Assembly: GCA_964036045.1 (NCBI GenBank)
Contig: OZ038381.1
Coordinates: forward strand, 141,519,596-141,583,595
DNA: 64,000 bases
Direction of reading: 5' to 3'
Source: Eutreptiella sp. 'Long Island Sound 2002'
Taxonomy: Eukaryota; Euglenozoa; Euglenophyceae; Eutreptiales; Eutreptiaceae
Shown: positions 10,159 through 22,122 of the stretch, one piece after another
Numbering within the stretch: position 1 is the first letter of the stretch
How the letters are laid out: every line of letters starts with the position of its first letter
Translations under genes and position numbers: made by a program
The notes under the pieces: model-generated
Seen by the model: the letters and a program-made list of their open reading frames with translations, nothing else
Database searches by the model: none
Told to the model about the DNA's origin: nothing

Positions 10159-10790
10159 ACGGGGGGAAGGAAGGCAGCGGGAAACAAACACCAACCAAAG
10201 TAGGAAGCACCAAAAAAAAAAGAACGGGAGGTGGCAGGGGGGCAAAGAAAAACAAATGACAAGGTGAGGCAGCGGGATAGAGGAAAGGGACCGCGAGGGG
10301 AAACAAGGACCGGGACGCCAAAAAAAAGAGGGGCGGGCAGCGGAAAAGGAAGGCGGCAGGAAACATACACCAACTAAAGCAGGAAGGGCCGAAAACAAAA
10401 AAAAGGGGTGGGGAGGGGGAGGGGGGGCAAGGAAAACAAAGAACAAGGGAAGGGAGCGTGGAAGAGGAAAAGGAGGGCAAGGGGAAACAAACAGTGAGCC
10501 AAACAGGAAGCAACAAAGAAAAACAAAAAAGAGGGGGGGCCGGGGAGCAGAAAAGGAGGGAGGCAGGAAAGAAACACCAAGCAAACCAAGAAGGCCAACA
10601 GAAAAAAAAGGGGGGGGGGGAGACAAACAGCGCCAAGGCCCAGGACACCAACGGCTGGATACCAGCGGAAGCAAGGAACAACAAAAAAAACAACGGAAAG
10701 AAGGCAAACACACCAACAAGAAGGGGCAATGCATGCCCAGAGGGGGCCAAGCAAAGCAGGAGGACAAAACGGCCAAAGGAAAGGTGAGGT
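10159..10790. repeat. Purine-rich degenerate tandem repeat
   Basis: About 630 bases with almost only A and G plus some C on the plus strand. Degenerate units carrying a GGCAGGAAACAAACACCAA-like phrase followed by a poly-A and poly-G run recur near 10,168, 10,351, 10,480 and 10,562, giving a unit of roughly 80-130 bases. Strong strand asymmetry; could form triplex or R-loop structures. No gene seen. Confidence 0.65.
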
Positions 10791-11559
10791 GCACCAAAAC
10801 GCGCCCAGGAGGCTGGCCCGCCCGACCCGGCCAGGCAGGACGAGCACACGCACACACGCACGGGACCCGGGCGTGGTGTCCTCCGACCTGCAAGGGGAGG
10901 TGTCGGCGTCCACACGAAACAGCCCCGGTTCACCGGCCAAGTCCCCCGTCAAATGACGGACGGTACGGGAAACCAGACGCGTCAGTGACCGGGTCCACAC
11001 ACGCCAAACACCGCAGCGCAAGCAGCCCAAGACCGAAGCCGGAGGGACCCGTCAGGGACAACCACATCGCGGGGCCCCTAACGGGTACGACGCCGAGCGA
11101 GCCCAGCGCCCCCGCCTCAGCGGGGGGTAGCGGCACGCACAATGAGCCCGGTTCTCGGCCGGCCTCCGCGTGCCCCGCGCAGCCGCCCAGTAAATCCGGG
11201 GGCGAGAGCCCCCGGGGTGGGGAAAGGCACCACGGCGTCGGGAAAGCCCACCTGAGCACCGAGAGCGACCGGACCGGACGAGGCGCGGCCCACCACGCGG
11301 GGCCACAAGGCACGCCAGAGAGGCACACCGCTGGTCACAATAACGGCCAACGGACAGGTGCCAAGCAACGACGGCCGCCGGGTGCCGCAAACCCGGACAG
11401 CGCGCGCCACAACGACACGTCCAGGGCACGGGAGGCACTGCAAAGCAACACCCAACCAGGCAGGGGGCGCCCTCCAAAACGCGCCCACGCCGCCCAAGAA
11501 CCCCGAGGGGCCAGCGCAGAAGAACAGGCTGCCCGGGCTTCGGACTTCGCGTGGCCTCC
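10791..11559. other. GC-rich stretch without a supported gene
   Basis: Both strands are open for long distances. The plus-strand translation is Pro/Ser/Gly/Arg-rich low complexity, like many ORF1-type linkers, but no domain, start context or conserved copy supports it. Confidence 0.3.
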
Positions 11560-13259
11560 AAGTGGGCCCTGTTGTGGCGCCTACCCGGACGCGGCGTTCC
11601 CTGGGGCGCCCGTCTCGCTGTGATGCGCTGGGGCCGCGAAGAGGGCGGCATCCGCGAGACCCACGGGTTGCGCCCTGTGGGCGGTTGGTGGGGGGAGGCC
11701 GGCGGCATGCTCGGCGTCCGGCACCGCTTTGTCAGGTCCCGTACCTGGCTGGCCAGCGTTGGCTGCCTCCTCACTTCCGCTTGCCGCCATGTCCGGCGGG
11801 CTGGCACGCTGGTTCTCTGGCTGGTCTGCCCCCCCCTTAGGTATCTCTGCTTGTGGTGGTCCCCGGGTGGGCAGGTCCGCCGCTGGCGTCGGCGCTTCTG
11901 TCCGCCGCGGGGGTCCTGCCGTTTTCTTCGTTGCGTCCACCGTGGGCTCCTCACGTTGTGGCTGGGCGGGTGGTGCGGGCAGCCTGGCTGCGCCGCCCGC
12001 TGGTTGCGCCGTCTCTCGCGTTTAACCTTCCAGCACGGTTGTCGGCCCGGGCTGGCCTCCCACGTGGCCCGCCAGTGCCCTCATGCCGTCAGCGCCCTCC
12101 GCTGAGGCGGGCCTGGCTGCCTGTGTCCCCCCCTTGGGATGTCGGATCCCCGCCCGTAGCTCGCGGCCCGGCTCGCTCACCCGCGGGGTCTCAGCCGGGA
12201 TTGTGGCCCGCGTCGGGTCCGGGTCTGGGTCTGGGCCCTGGCTGGGGACCGCGCGACTGCTAGATTTTGTTTCTGTGGGCTGTACCGCCGGCCCGGCTGG
12301 TGGGTCGTGGTGCTGTTAGGATGCCGGCCCGGCTTGTGCTGGCGCCGGCAGGTGGCACCCGGGGGCCGATGTGCCGGGTGTCGCCGGAGCTTGGGGACTG
12401 GGGCTCTTGGTGGGAGTTGTGGGCGTGGGGGCGCACGGTGCCGAGCAGCCGGACGTTGGTGGCGTCGGTCGGGGTAGCGGTACATATTCGTGTGTGAGGG
12501 CCTTCGGACGGCTCGCGTGTGGGGCCCTCTGTCGGCCTGATTGGTGGGCCGTGGTGTGGACGGGGCTCCGCTCAGCCCTGTGTTGCCGCCGCCTGGCGGG
12601 CCGCCGGCTGGCGGCCGCGTGTGGATGCGTCGGGTGGTGTTCGGGGTTGTGGAGCTGGGTCGCCTGCTGGGCCCGAGCCTGGGCTCGTTTGCGGGTCTAC
12701 GGTGCCAAGGGGTTGCTCGGGTCGGTTGCCTGCTGCCGCCGTATTCGTGGGGCTGGGCACGGTTCCACTCCCGGCAGGTGATGCCTGGTGCTCCAGAACC
12801 GCTGTGGCTACGTGGTGTTGTGGTTGGTGTCGTTGCGCCGCCCGTTTGGATGCACGTCCTTGTCGGGGGCTCTGTGGTGTGCCGGCCCCCGATGGTGCCG
12901 GAACGCCCGTAGTCCGTGTGGCATCGGTGGCCTGCGGTCGGCGTGGTGAGTTGATGGTTGTGTGCGGGGTGGAGGTGGACGGGCCGGAGGCCGTGGTTGC
13001 CTTTGGGCTTTGTGGCGCGCCGAGCCCCGATGGTGCCAGAGCGCGCACATTTGTGGCCGTGGTTGCCGCTCTGGCGGGCGACCGGGGCGGGGGGCTGGTG
13101 ATGGTCGCGGTTCTCCGGGTGGAGGTGGAGGAGCTGTGGTGCCGGGCACCTCCGGCCATCATCCTGGCCACCGCCGCATTGCCGTAGGTCGCCCAGCCGC
13201 GGCGGTGGGACGTGCGGCTGTTGGCCGCGCCGCGCCAGTGGCACGGGGCTGCGGGGGAG
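11560..13259 (-). other. Pro/Thr/Ala-rich low-complexity, possibly coding, downstream of LINE-R
   Basis: Minus-strand frames give Pro/Ala/Thr/Gln-rich sequence (119 codons at 11,940-11,581, ~200 codons at 13,171-12,572) with repeats of APSG-GAPQSP type. Composition and the absence of long hydrophobic stretches resemble ORF1 linkers of the LINEs in this window. No domain recognised, and the frame breaks repeatedly. It may be the tail of LINE-R or part of a different element. Confidence 0.3.
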
Positions 13260-14006
13260 AGTTATCCCCCTCCACGTGAGGTAGGCCCCGCTGCGGTGGA
13301 AGAAATCCCTCCATTTGTTGCCATGGCCGCCGCGGACGACCCCCATGGCCCACTCCGCGTCCCCCACCATCCAGCTGAAGGTGAAGGGAAGGCGGGTTGT
13401 GAGGGTGACAGCGGTGGTGCGCCAGTTGTTGAGGTTCATGGTGCTGACGGGGCCCCAACCGTCTGGCAGATTGCCCAAGAGGGGTAGACTGCCCCGTGGC
13501 GCGTCGTAATAATGTTCGTAGCCTGGAACCTAGATCGTCGGGTGGGCCCCCTCGACTGCCAGCGCCGACGTTGGTGCGCGCCATAGGGGGCGAGCTGGCG
13601 GTGCCGCCGGGTGGTCGTCGCTGAGGACATCCAACCATTCAACGTCGGGGCTGTTCCCCGCGTCATGCGCCAAGACATTCTGGGCAATCAGGGTGCGCAG
13701 TGTGTGGAGCGTGAGGTCGTCGGATTGTGTTTCCTGTTGCGGGGCAGCTGTGCAGAGGCAGCGCGGCCGTCGGCATACTGGGCAGGCATGCAAGTGCGTG
13801 ATGCACGGGCTGTAGAACCAGTGCAGCTGCTCGGCGCTGCCGCATCCGAGGTCATGCCCAAGGAGCGGGGCGCTGTTCTCGTCGAGTACCTCCCAGCAGA
13901 CGCCGCACGGGTTCCCAGGCCGCGGATGTGGAGCTGCACTGGCGGGCATCCTGAGGAGAGGTACTGTTCGTGGGACGATCGGGTCACTGTACGGCAGTGC
14001 GCGCAC
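13260..14006 (-). pseudogene. LINE-R C-terminal RING-like zinc finger and conserved tail
   Basis: The segment contains Cys34-x2-Cys37, Cys55, His62, Cys68, Cys75-x2-Cys78 (HACPVCRR), the layout of a RING-H2 finger, which in cellular proteins recruits ubiquitin E2 enzymes. The position that should hold a ligand between His62 and Cys68 is Tyr65, so this copy may be damaged. A TAG at 13,532-13,530 stops the frame after HPTI. The same frame then continues with folded-protein-like sequence (WRTTAVTLTTRLPF, WRDFFHRSGAYLTWRG) to about 13,260, suggesting the original protein extended beyond the finger. A RING at the end of a LINE polyprotein is unusual. PHD or other treble-clef fingers are alternatives. 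Confidence 0.5.
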
Positions 14007-14078
14007 TCTTTTGCAGTGCGGTGTGGTGGGTGATGCGGTGGCAGTTTCCCGGTGGTTGCTGTGTGCCCGTGTGTGTGG

Positions 14079-14561
14079 CTAGTCGCGGGGCTGCGCGTGT
14101 TGGTAATGGATGAGGAGGTTGTAATACATACGGCGGTCGTGGGAGGTTTGTTTTGCTTCCTGTGCGTACACCTGGACGCGGTCCTGTAGCTGTGCTTCCG
14201 CTCTCTTGACGGCGGTGAGTTGCATGTGACGTACAGTGGCCTTGGGTTCCGGGGCGTGGTCGGCGATGACCCTCCAGAGCTGGAGTAGCACGGCTCCCCG
14301 GAACACCGCTTCCTTGAACTCCGGCTGCCGCATCAGGCGCCGGACCTCATTTGTCGGTGGCGCAGTCGGGCCCCATCCGGCGTGTTGTGCTATGGTATCC
14401 TCCGGTGTCCCCGTGACCAGGTGGTTTTCTCCTTGGGCCAACGGGCATTGTTTGAAGTGTTCCCATGCCTCCGGCTGTTGGAGGTGGCAGGGGCATACGG
14501 TGTATTCGGGGGGTATGTCTATACCCCGTTGGGCATACCAGGGTGCCACCCTGTCCAGCAA
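14079..14561 (-). pseudogene. LINE-R CCHC-type zinc knuckle region
   Basis: About 160 codons beginning LLDRVAPWYAQRGIDIPPEY, then a Cys-x-Cys...His...Cys cluster (CPCHLQQPEAWEHFKQCPL), reminiscent of the zinc-binding region that follows RT or RNase H in many LINEs and helps bind target DNA or RNA. The remainder is helical and charged. Open to its stop at 14,079, which separates it from the RING segment; there is probably a frame break between the two. Confidence 0.55.
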
Positions 14562-14564
14562 GAG

Positions 14565-15308
14565 TCAGGCTGGTCGTGTTTGTAGGTGCACCGGCAGCAG
14601 GGACGGGTCAAGAGCTGAGAAGAATAACGCGGTCTGCAGCTTATGTTGGAGGTTGTGCATGAGGGTGTTGTCGGCATGGCTGCCTCGGATGTGCGCCATG
14701 GTGCGGATGGGTTGCGGGTACTGGTACGCCTGTCCCGTGTTGGTGTAGATCTGGTCGTCTGGTACCCAGGCTGGTGGTTCCCCGGGGTGTGGGATTGGCG
14801 GTAGGTGTTGGAGGTGCGTGTGCATGTGGTCCTGTAGCGGCGGGTCCTCGCCGTCCGGCATATACTCGGCAAGCTGGTTTTGGGCATGTAAGTCTATGTC
14901 TCCGTTGCCTAGGCTGTACCGATGGGCCTCTTGTTTGATGAGATGTAAGATGACGTGTTTGGGGAGGCTTCTGAAAGCCGCCCAGAGGTGTAGGGTCTGG
15001 GTGCCCAGGCTGGAGTTGGTCGCCTTGTGCAGGGGCTGCCAAACCAGTTTGCGGATGATCTGGAAGTCCACCGCTGCGTCTACTACGACCCATAAATGGT
15101 GCGCGTGGTCTCGCGGTTGTTGGTGGCTGTCATTGACGGCGTCCACGATAATCGCCAGTGTCTTTAGTTCCCTGTGAGAGGAGGCCCCGAAGATGGTGGT
15201 CACTGTGAGGTGGTGGTGGTGCAGTGGGCCTGTCGCGTCGGTCCGCAACTTCAAAGCTGCCCCCCCTGGCCGCTGGGGTGAGGCTCTCCGTGACAGAGGC
15301 ATCCACAA
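14565..15308 (-). pseudogene. LINE-R RNase H domain
   Basis: Motifs consistent with a retroelement RNase H: SSHRELKTLAIIVDAV (Glu in the second strand/helix), HLWVVVDAAVDF (Asp) and KQEAHRYSLGNGDIDLHA near the C-terminal Asp. The first catalytic strand is not clearly preserved. It would degrade the RNA template during second-strand synthesis. It continues into a Pro-rich block (IPHPGEPPAWVPDDQIY) and a helical block before the CCHC region. Confidence 0.6.
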
Positions 15309-15309
15309 G

Positions 15310-16860
15310 AATGACAGTGTTGAGGTCGTCAGGGCATGGCAGGCGGCACGGCGTCGTTGGCTGGTAGGCGTGGACGCGTGCTCCCTGTTCCGTGGCGGCC
15401 CACGGCGTGGTGGTGGCCGGTTGGAGCTTTCAGGTAGTGTAGACGCCTACTCCCTGGCGGATGATCTCGGTTGCCACGGGGTTCATGCGTACATAGTCGT
15501 TTTTCCCTTCGTGGCCCTTTGTGGGTAGCCGTACACATATTGGAGCAGGCATGCCTTCTGTGGGTGGAATATGGTGCATTTGACTGTCTGCCAGTCCTGG
15601 ACTTGCGAGCAGCGGTGTTTAACCGGATAGCTGGGAGTCTCTGGTGTGGTGCTGCTGTGATTGGCCAGCACCGGGAAGGTAATTGCTGGGAGCTTGGTGT
15701 CCCACGTTCCCCGGTGGAATCTGCATTCCGCCGCGGGCTGGGCCCCGTGGCTACTGTAGCCGTGTCCTCTGCCGAGGCCCCTTGGAAGTGTGTGTGCAGC
15801 CACCGGTGTCTTTCCGGGGTAGCGTGGGCTGTTGGTATGTGTGGTAACGCGCCAGTAGTTGACGGAGGGGCCATGGGGTGGCTAGTGCTTGGGGCTCACA
15901 TCTCCAGCAAGTGGTCGGGGTGCCCGTCAGCTTGTCCTGCGACAGCGGTGGCGGACAGAAGTTTCGTGCCGTGGGCGGCGGTAGCATCCACAAGTTGCCG
16001 TGCGCTCTGCCAGGTTGCAAAGTGGTTCTGAGTCCCTTCGGTGCCAGGAGGAGTACCGTGGGCACCGTGGCGCCTGGCACATACTCCAATTGTTCCGCCG
16101 GCCGGTGGTGGGCTTGGTTCCCGTGTGGTGGGGCCTGTGGTAGCGGCCGTGTGTGCGTGCTCCAAATTAGGTTGTATGCCTCACGTACTTCCCCATCTGT
16201 TGGCTGTGGGTGTTCGGTTTGTGCGGCCGCGTTGCGCATGTGACTTTCCAGGACCGATTTGTTGGGCCATTCTGGGTGCTGTAGGAAGGGGACGTGGTGT
16301 ATGCCCACCCGTTTGAGGGCCTGCATCTGCTTCGGGGTGACTCTTACGAGGTGTAGGGTGGTACCCACCAGGTCCAGAGTGGTGGTGCTTCCCGTTAGTC
16401 CTCCACCCACATCGGTGTGTAGGTTGGCCACAGGGCCGGTCTCCCGGCACGGATGATTCGTTTTGATGACATGTTGGTGGTGGGGTAGCAGGAGTTGTAG
16501 GTGGTTCCATATGCGGGTCCCTACCTTGGTGAAGAGGCCCCGCTGGTGAAGTATGTATTGGGAACAGGTGTTGCGATGGTACTGGGCCTCTTGTAGTGTC
16601 AGCGTGAAGACTTCCCTCACCTCTGGCTCATGATTCTACATGAGACGGTGCAGGTGGGTCGCGGTGTGAGCTGTGCAGGTGTTGTTGACAAGATGGTCGG
16701 TGTTGTTCCCGTAGTATGGTGGCGACGCCGCGCGCACCGCCGCGGGTAGTGACGTGGGTCGGTGGCCGTGGATGGTCCACGCTCGCCGTACCGTGGTAGT
16801 GGCCTCCTGTAGCATTTGTTGAGGCAGAGCCTGGAACCCTATAGCTGCGTTGAGCACGGC
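15310..16860 (-). pseudogene. LINE-R thumb/connection region between RT and RNase H
   Basis: Continuous homology to the C-terminal part of LINE reverse transcriptases: VLNAAIGFQALPQQ just after the palm, then REVFTLTLQEAQYHRNTCSQ, GTRIWNHLQLLLPHH and similar blocks. Frame shifts near 16,630 and again near 15,900. No catalytic motif here. The part below about 15,750 is Pro/Arg-rich and poorly conserved. Confidence 0.5.
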
Positions 16861-16950
16861 TTGTAGGAAGTATGCCGGGGCCTGGGTGGAGAGTGCCAGG
16901 ATGCGCGCTATGACTAGTGTCCGCGTCAGCTGCCGTATCAGGCTTGGTGG

Positions 16951-18237
16951 TTAGATGACCCCGCTGGCGGTGGCCGCTTGTTGAACCCCCAGGTAGGTGG
17001 CCATGCTTACTCGGTTCATGGGCGGGTCTCTGGGGCGGAGGGGCGGCGCTGGTGCGTTGTGCACCATGGTGGCAGATTTGACGTTCTGCACCAGTAGCTG
17101 GTTGCCCTCCAGATAGTCCGTGACATCTTGGAGTACTTTGGTGGTCCTGGTGGTTCCTGGGGTAGTTGGCAGGGGCTGACGTGCGGTGGCGGTCACCACC
17201 GCCATGTCGTCCGCAAATGCCAGGAGTGTGGTCAGTAGGGGGTATGGTGCCACGTCGGTGTATATGGGCCGGATGTAAAAGGCCAGCGGGAGGGTGACGA
17301 GTAGGAAGAGGAATGGGCCTTCCGCACCCCCTTGCGGGACTCCACTGGCGGGGTGGACCCATGGGGTGGTGCCTACATCGGTTTTTACTGCATACATGCC
17401 GCTGGCAGGTACTCTTGTAGGAAACCCTGTAAGGGGAGTCCCATGTGTTTCCAGACAGCCCGTAGGAGGCGATGCGGGTCGTTGGGGAAGGCCCCCTTGA
17501 CATCCAGGGACGTGATGATGAGGCTGATCGGGTCCATGTCTACCACGGCGTCTTGTATAAATATGGCCCCCACGGTGACCTACCCAGTATGGCTCCCCAT
17601 ATTGTGGGCGGTATAGCTGGGTATACTGTTGGGGCCACCCGTTTGAGGATTAGCATCCATATGAGTTTGGCTTCCGTGGTGGCGCTTCATATGGGTCTCC
17701 AGTTGTCTGGGTTCGCCCAGTCGCCTTTCTCATACAGCGGCTGAACCAGGTTTGCCAGTCGGGTGGTACGTCCGTTTTCCCGATGGAGATATCTCACAGG
17801 CGCGCGGCCAAGTGTCTCTTTAGGTTCAGTGGGAGTCTGCGGTAGAGTTCCGCCGGTAGTCCGTCCAGCCCCAGCGTTTTTCCTGGTGGTAGTTTGTACA
17901 GCACTTCATCGAGTTCCCGAATGGTGAACGGGGTGCGGTGCATGTCTCGTCGCTGTGTTGGGTTGTAGAGTTTCGGCAAATGTGATATCAATTCCTCCAT
18001 GTACGGGGATCCCCGTCCTCGGTGTTGTGTTGGCGTTGGAAGCTGTTGGAGACTTCCTGCAGGACCACTTTGGGATCGTTGGTCACTGTGCTGTCCTGCA
18101 GGGGTACCGCCTTGATGCCTCGGTGGCCTGCTTCCCCCAGGACTTTGTCCACGTGTTTTCAGGACTTGTAGGGCTTGGGGTTCTGAACGTAGCGCTGCTG
18201 TTGTTGTGCCAGCTCCTTTGCCCGGCGGACGTGCCAC
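16951..18237 (-). pseudogene. LINE-R reverse transcriptase (fingers and palm)
   Basis: Non-LTR RT blocks in order: ELDEVLYKLPPGKTLGLDGL (block 1), YEKGDWANPDNWRPI followed by an in-frame stop (block 2), TSLDVKGAFPNDP (catalytic Asp of block 3), SGVPQGGAEGPFLFLL (block 4), LLAFADDMAVVT (catalytic FADD, block 5), LEGNQLLVQNVKSATM (block 6) and TYLGVQQAA (block 7). The enzyme copies element RNA at a nicked target. Catalytic Asps are intact, but the stops at about 17,694 and 17,575 and a frame change near 17,790 make this copy nonfunctional. Confidence 0.85.
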
Positions 18238-18559
18238 TTCCTGAGTTGACGGCGTGTGGTGTCCAGCCGTGCGGCAACGTCCTGGGCGTCATTCTGGGCT
18301 TGCAGGTCATGGGAATGTACTGCTGTATGTAGCGGCCGCTTGTCGTGCCATATGGCGGTAACCAGGGATCGTAGGTCCTGATGCGGGGTGGCGTCGTCTT
18401 GTGCGCACTGGTGTCCTCCGTGGAGGCCGCACGCTGTGGCCGCTTGTCTCATGGCAAGGTCGAGGTCCGTCTCGTCTTGTTGGCCTAGGATGCGCTGCAC
18501 CGTGCGGTAATACGCCATACATCTGTGTGTGTCGTGCTCATCTGGTGGTCTAATGGGTG

Positions 18560-19450
18560 GTTGTTCGTTGTGGTCCATGCCCTCTGTGGAGGCCGGGGCT
18601 ACTTGAAGTACCTTGATTTGTACCTCCAGGGGCCGATGTCCCGTTACCTTGGACGGCAGGTCGTGGTATTGCGCCCGTGCTACCTCGACGTGTGCCGAGT
18701 CAGCGTAGCAGAGGGGGAATCTGGTGAGCCAGGTTGATGTGGTCGGTGTGAGGGCTGGCCTTGTAGAGAGGCTGTGAGGTTTTGTAGACCCATGTGTTGC
18801 ATGGCCATTTGCACTGCTGTGTCCTGGGGCGTTTGCCGGCCCCCGCGGTCGTCCGCTGATGGGGCCGCGTTGAAGTCTTCTATGATGACAGTCGGCCCCA
18901 TCATGGCACGTTGCCGGAGGCCTCCATGAGGTGTTCGAGGAATGTCTCTGTGGCGTCTCCAAAGAGGACATGTACGTTGATGACGTTCAGCTGCCACGTT
19001 GGGCCGACCAGTTCATATCTTGCCAGGCGGCCTTCTACGCCCAGGTGGTGGTGGACATGTACTTGGACCTCACTTTTGTGGGATATGGGCACTCCCTTGA
19101 CCCATGTGGTGCGGTATTGGGGTCCCGTCCTGGTGAGGACGGGGGTTAAATTGGGGTGGGCTGCTTTGGCTTTGAGGCCCTGTTCCTGCCACACCATGGC
19201 GTCCGGGTCGCACCTCGCCATGACAGGCACGTCTTGCAGGTCTGGAGCTTTGGCCACGTCGTACAGGGCGCCTGGTTCGTTGAGGGACTTGAGGGTGACG
19301 AGCGCATTGGTGACTTCGTGGGCGTGCGCCTTGGTGGCCCCTGGGGGGCCCCTGGCGCGGCGTTGTAGTAGTCATCGTCCCAGGCTCAGTTTCAGGTTGA
19401 TCGCTGTCGCCATCTGTTGATCCTCGGGTACATTCGGCTCCTCCAGCCAC
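18560..19450 (-). pseudogene. LINE-R AP-type endonuclease domain (EEP fold)
   Basis: Shows LARYELVGPTWQLNVINVHV, then IIEDFNAAPSADDR (the GDFN motif, with Gly changed to Glu), SHRPHQPGSPDS, and GHRPLEVQIKV near 18,640 corresponding to the final (S/G)DH region. This domain nicks target DNA to prime reverse transcription. The frame shifts at about 18,950 and again near 18,750. N-terminal Asn/Glu catalytic residues could not be placed with confidence. Confidence 0.7.
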
Positions 19451-19459
19451 GGCTGCGGC

Positions 19460-22122
19460 AGGTCACTTGTCCAGACGGTGCCCGGCGGTACTTGGTTGGT
19501 GGGTGTGCGGAGCTATACCGGGCACTCCGGGAATTGCCTGTTTGCCCAGAGTTCGAACTTTGAGGTTTCCGCTTTCTCCCCCCACTCCGGGAGCCCCTGC
19601 CATTTGATCTTCAGCTGCAGGTTGCCATGCTGGCCTGGAGTGGCTAGTCTGCCCTGTATCTTGCCCCAGAACCATACAAAGTGCACGGTTGTCCTTTGAG
19701 CGTGGCCCCAAACACCCCCTGTACTTCCGCGCCGTCTGGCCATTTGGGGTGCATAGCGTTACGTTCCGCCACCGTGAAGAATGGGCACGCCTGGGGCTTT
19801 GGCTTCGCCTGCGGCTCGGGCAGCGGCGGCACTGGGGCCGCTTTAGGCTCCGGCTTGGGCCGTTTGGCCCGGCGGGCCGAGATGCTTGCTCCCTCTGGAC
19901 GAGGCCTTGGCTTTGGGCGGGGCCTGTTCTGGCGCCGGCTTCGGGGCCGGCTTCGAGGCATTGCGGTTTTGAAAGATGCTGTATGCCGGTCCTTGTCCCT
20001 CACGGGGTGGGTGCATACCTCGAAGTTGGTTCGCGTGTTCTTGCTGGCTGGTGGTGCGAAGTTTGAGGGTTTGTTCTGTGTCCCTGAGCCATTACATCCA
20101 GCGTTCCACCCGTGATGTCCCGTGTTTTCTTATCTAGGCTGCCAGGTTGCGAGTGAATGTGAGCCACGTCGCGGGCAGCGTGGTGTCTGTGGTTGCGGCA
20201 TCCACTGTCCAGTACATAGCCGTCTTGAGGGCCAGCCATTGCGCCCGGGGGTTGTCGGTGTGGTGGGCGGAGTGGCTAAAAAGGTCCCCGAGTGCCAGTG
20301 GGGTTGCTGTTCTCGTTTCCGGTTTGAATGTATGGACTCTGTCCGTTGTGCCCGTTGCGTTCCATTGTGCTGGCCACCAGGTGTGTTGGTGGCATGTTAG
20401 TGCCACGTAGGGGGCATCTGGGGGTATGTCGAGGATCGTCCAATCAATGACCTTCAGACCTTCGGTTTTTCGGTCGTGCTGCTCTTGTGGGCTGGTTAGG
20501 TTCACCAGATGGTCCACAAGGTCCGGCGTCAGGGTGCCTTCCGTTTCCTGCACCCTGTCCTTACGTTCAGTGGGATGTCCTACGGCATCGTCCCAGGCGT
20601 CCGTGGTGGCCGCCAGAATGTTGGGCGCTAGGGTGATGAAATTATCCGTTAGGCCTTCCACGATAAAGTGTTTTTCTCCCGCCAGGGTGGTCGGGAGTTG
20701 CGCCGTGTGTTTCAAGGTGAGGTGTAGCAGCGCGCTGTCGGGGCCCGGGGCGTTTGGGTCCGCGGGCCCTGGGGTCGCGTGCGCCGCGTCTCGCCAGCGG
20801 GTGCCGTGGTTTGTCGGTGCTGTGTAGTCGTGGCCCCATGGCCATGTGGTGCACCTGATTGAGGGGGACGGCTTGGCCCGTGGTGTGTCCCACCGTGAGG
20901 TACACTCCTTTGGCGCCTGTTACCGTGTTGGGGTAGATACCTGGAAGTGGGGCGGGTTGTGGAAGTAACGGTTGAAACAGGGCGTGGGGGCAGGGATGCC
21001 CGCAAGGGGGGTCCCCGGGCCGGAGCCCCGGGCAGTGGTCATCCATGCCGTGGAACACGGGGTATAGTGTGTAGGGCCCCGCCACCCTGCGCAGTTTTTG
21101 GGGGTTCAGGTTGTTCTACCACCCTGCCACCCTGATGTTGACGGAGCCCTGGTGAATCCAGGTGGCTTGGTCTCGGTCGATGTCGTGGTGCAGGGCCCTT
21201 CTGATGGTACCCCAAGTTCTGCGGTGGGTGGTGTCATCTAGGGCGGGGCATCCTGTGTGGATGAGGTTGATCCTGGCGTTTGCGAGAGCGGAGTTAATGA
21301 TGTTGGGGGGGTGCACATTGCCGTGGGTACCTGTAGCGCTGCTCCCCACGGGTTTGATGCCTTGACAGGGCACCCGCCTTCCATGGAGGGGTTGGTGCTA
21401 TGACGGGTCCGGGTGCCAAATGGGTGCTGGCAGGTCCCCGTATCCTGCCCGGCTGTATACCCCGTATGCTGTGCCTTCAGTGTTGGCCAGCAATCTGTAC
21501 GTGGACTTCCGTGCTTCGCCGTAGGTGACAAGTATGTTTGAGGTGGGGCCGGTGTAGTTGAGGTGTGTGTGCGCCAGGGCGTGTGTGACTTGTACTTCCG
21601 TGCCCTTCCGATTGTCCCGGTGGTCTTCTAGTACAAAGTGTACCATCCACGGGTTGTGGGGCTGGAGGTTGCCGTCTTTGTCATGTATTGGCGGGTGTAT
21701 TTGGCGCCCTGTCTGTTGTGCTTTGTTGGCGTTGTGGTGGGCGCGTTGCTCGACGAGGACATTCCGCGTCCAGTCCTGTGGGGCACCCACCCTGTGCGCC
21801 ATGGCTTGGGCCGCCTTGGCGAGTGCTGTGACGGTGGGCGGCAGTGTGGGTTCGGCAACCTGGGGTACCATGGTGGTGTCTGTTGGGAAGGTCCAGTATG
21901 TTCTGAACATACCCGGCCGGTGGGCGTGTGGGTGTCCGGGAGGGTCAGGGAGAGTCCCTCTTAGATCTGGGCTACTGCCTCTGAGTGTATGGTGGTAGGG
22001 TAGTCCCGGAGGGTGTGCTTGGTGGGGTGCGGGTGTGTACGGGCGGCACGTCCCGCAGGCTCCATGGTCTGCGGTGTGTGGGTGTTGTCGAGGGTGACGT
22101 TGTTGAGGCGGTCGACTTCAGC
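19460..22122 (-). pseudogene. LINE-R ORF2 N-terminal region (unassigned domains)
   Basis: Minus-strand frames at 21,910-21,398 (170 codons), 20,715-20,134 (193) and 20,003-19,644 (119) look like real protein. The last is a Lys/Pro-rich linker (KPRPRPEG, KPEPKAAPVPPLPEPQ) ending in a folded block (GQPCTLYGSGARYRAD) just before the endonuclease. The 20.1-20.7 block is Thr/Ala/Trp-rich with LKVIDWTILDIPPDAPYV. No known domain recognised. Frames are broken by several shifts. Confidence 0.45.
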
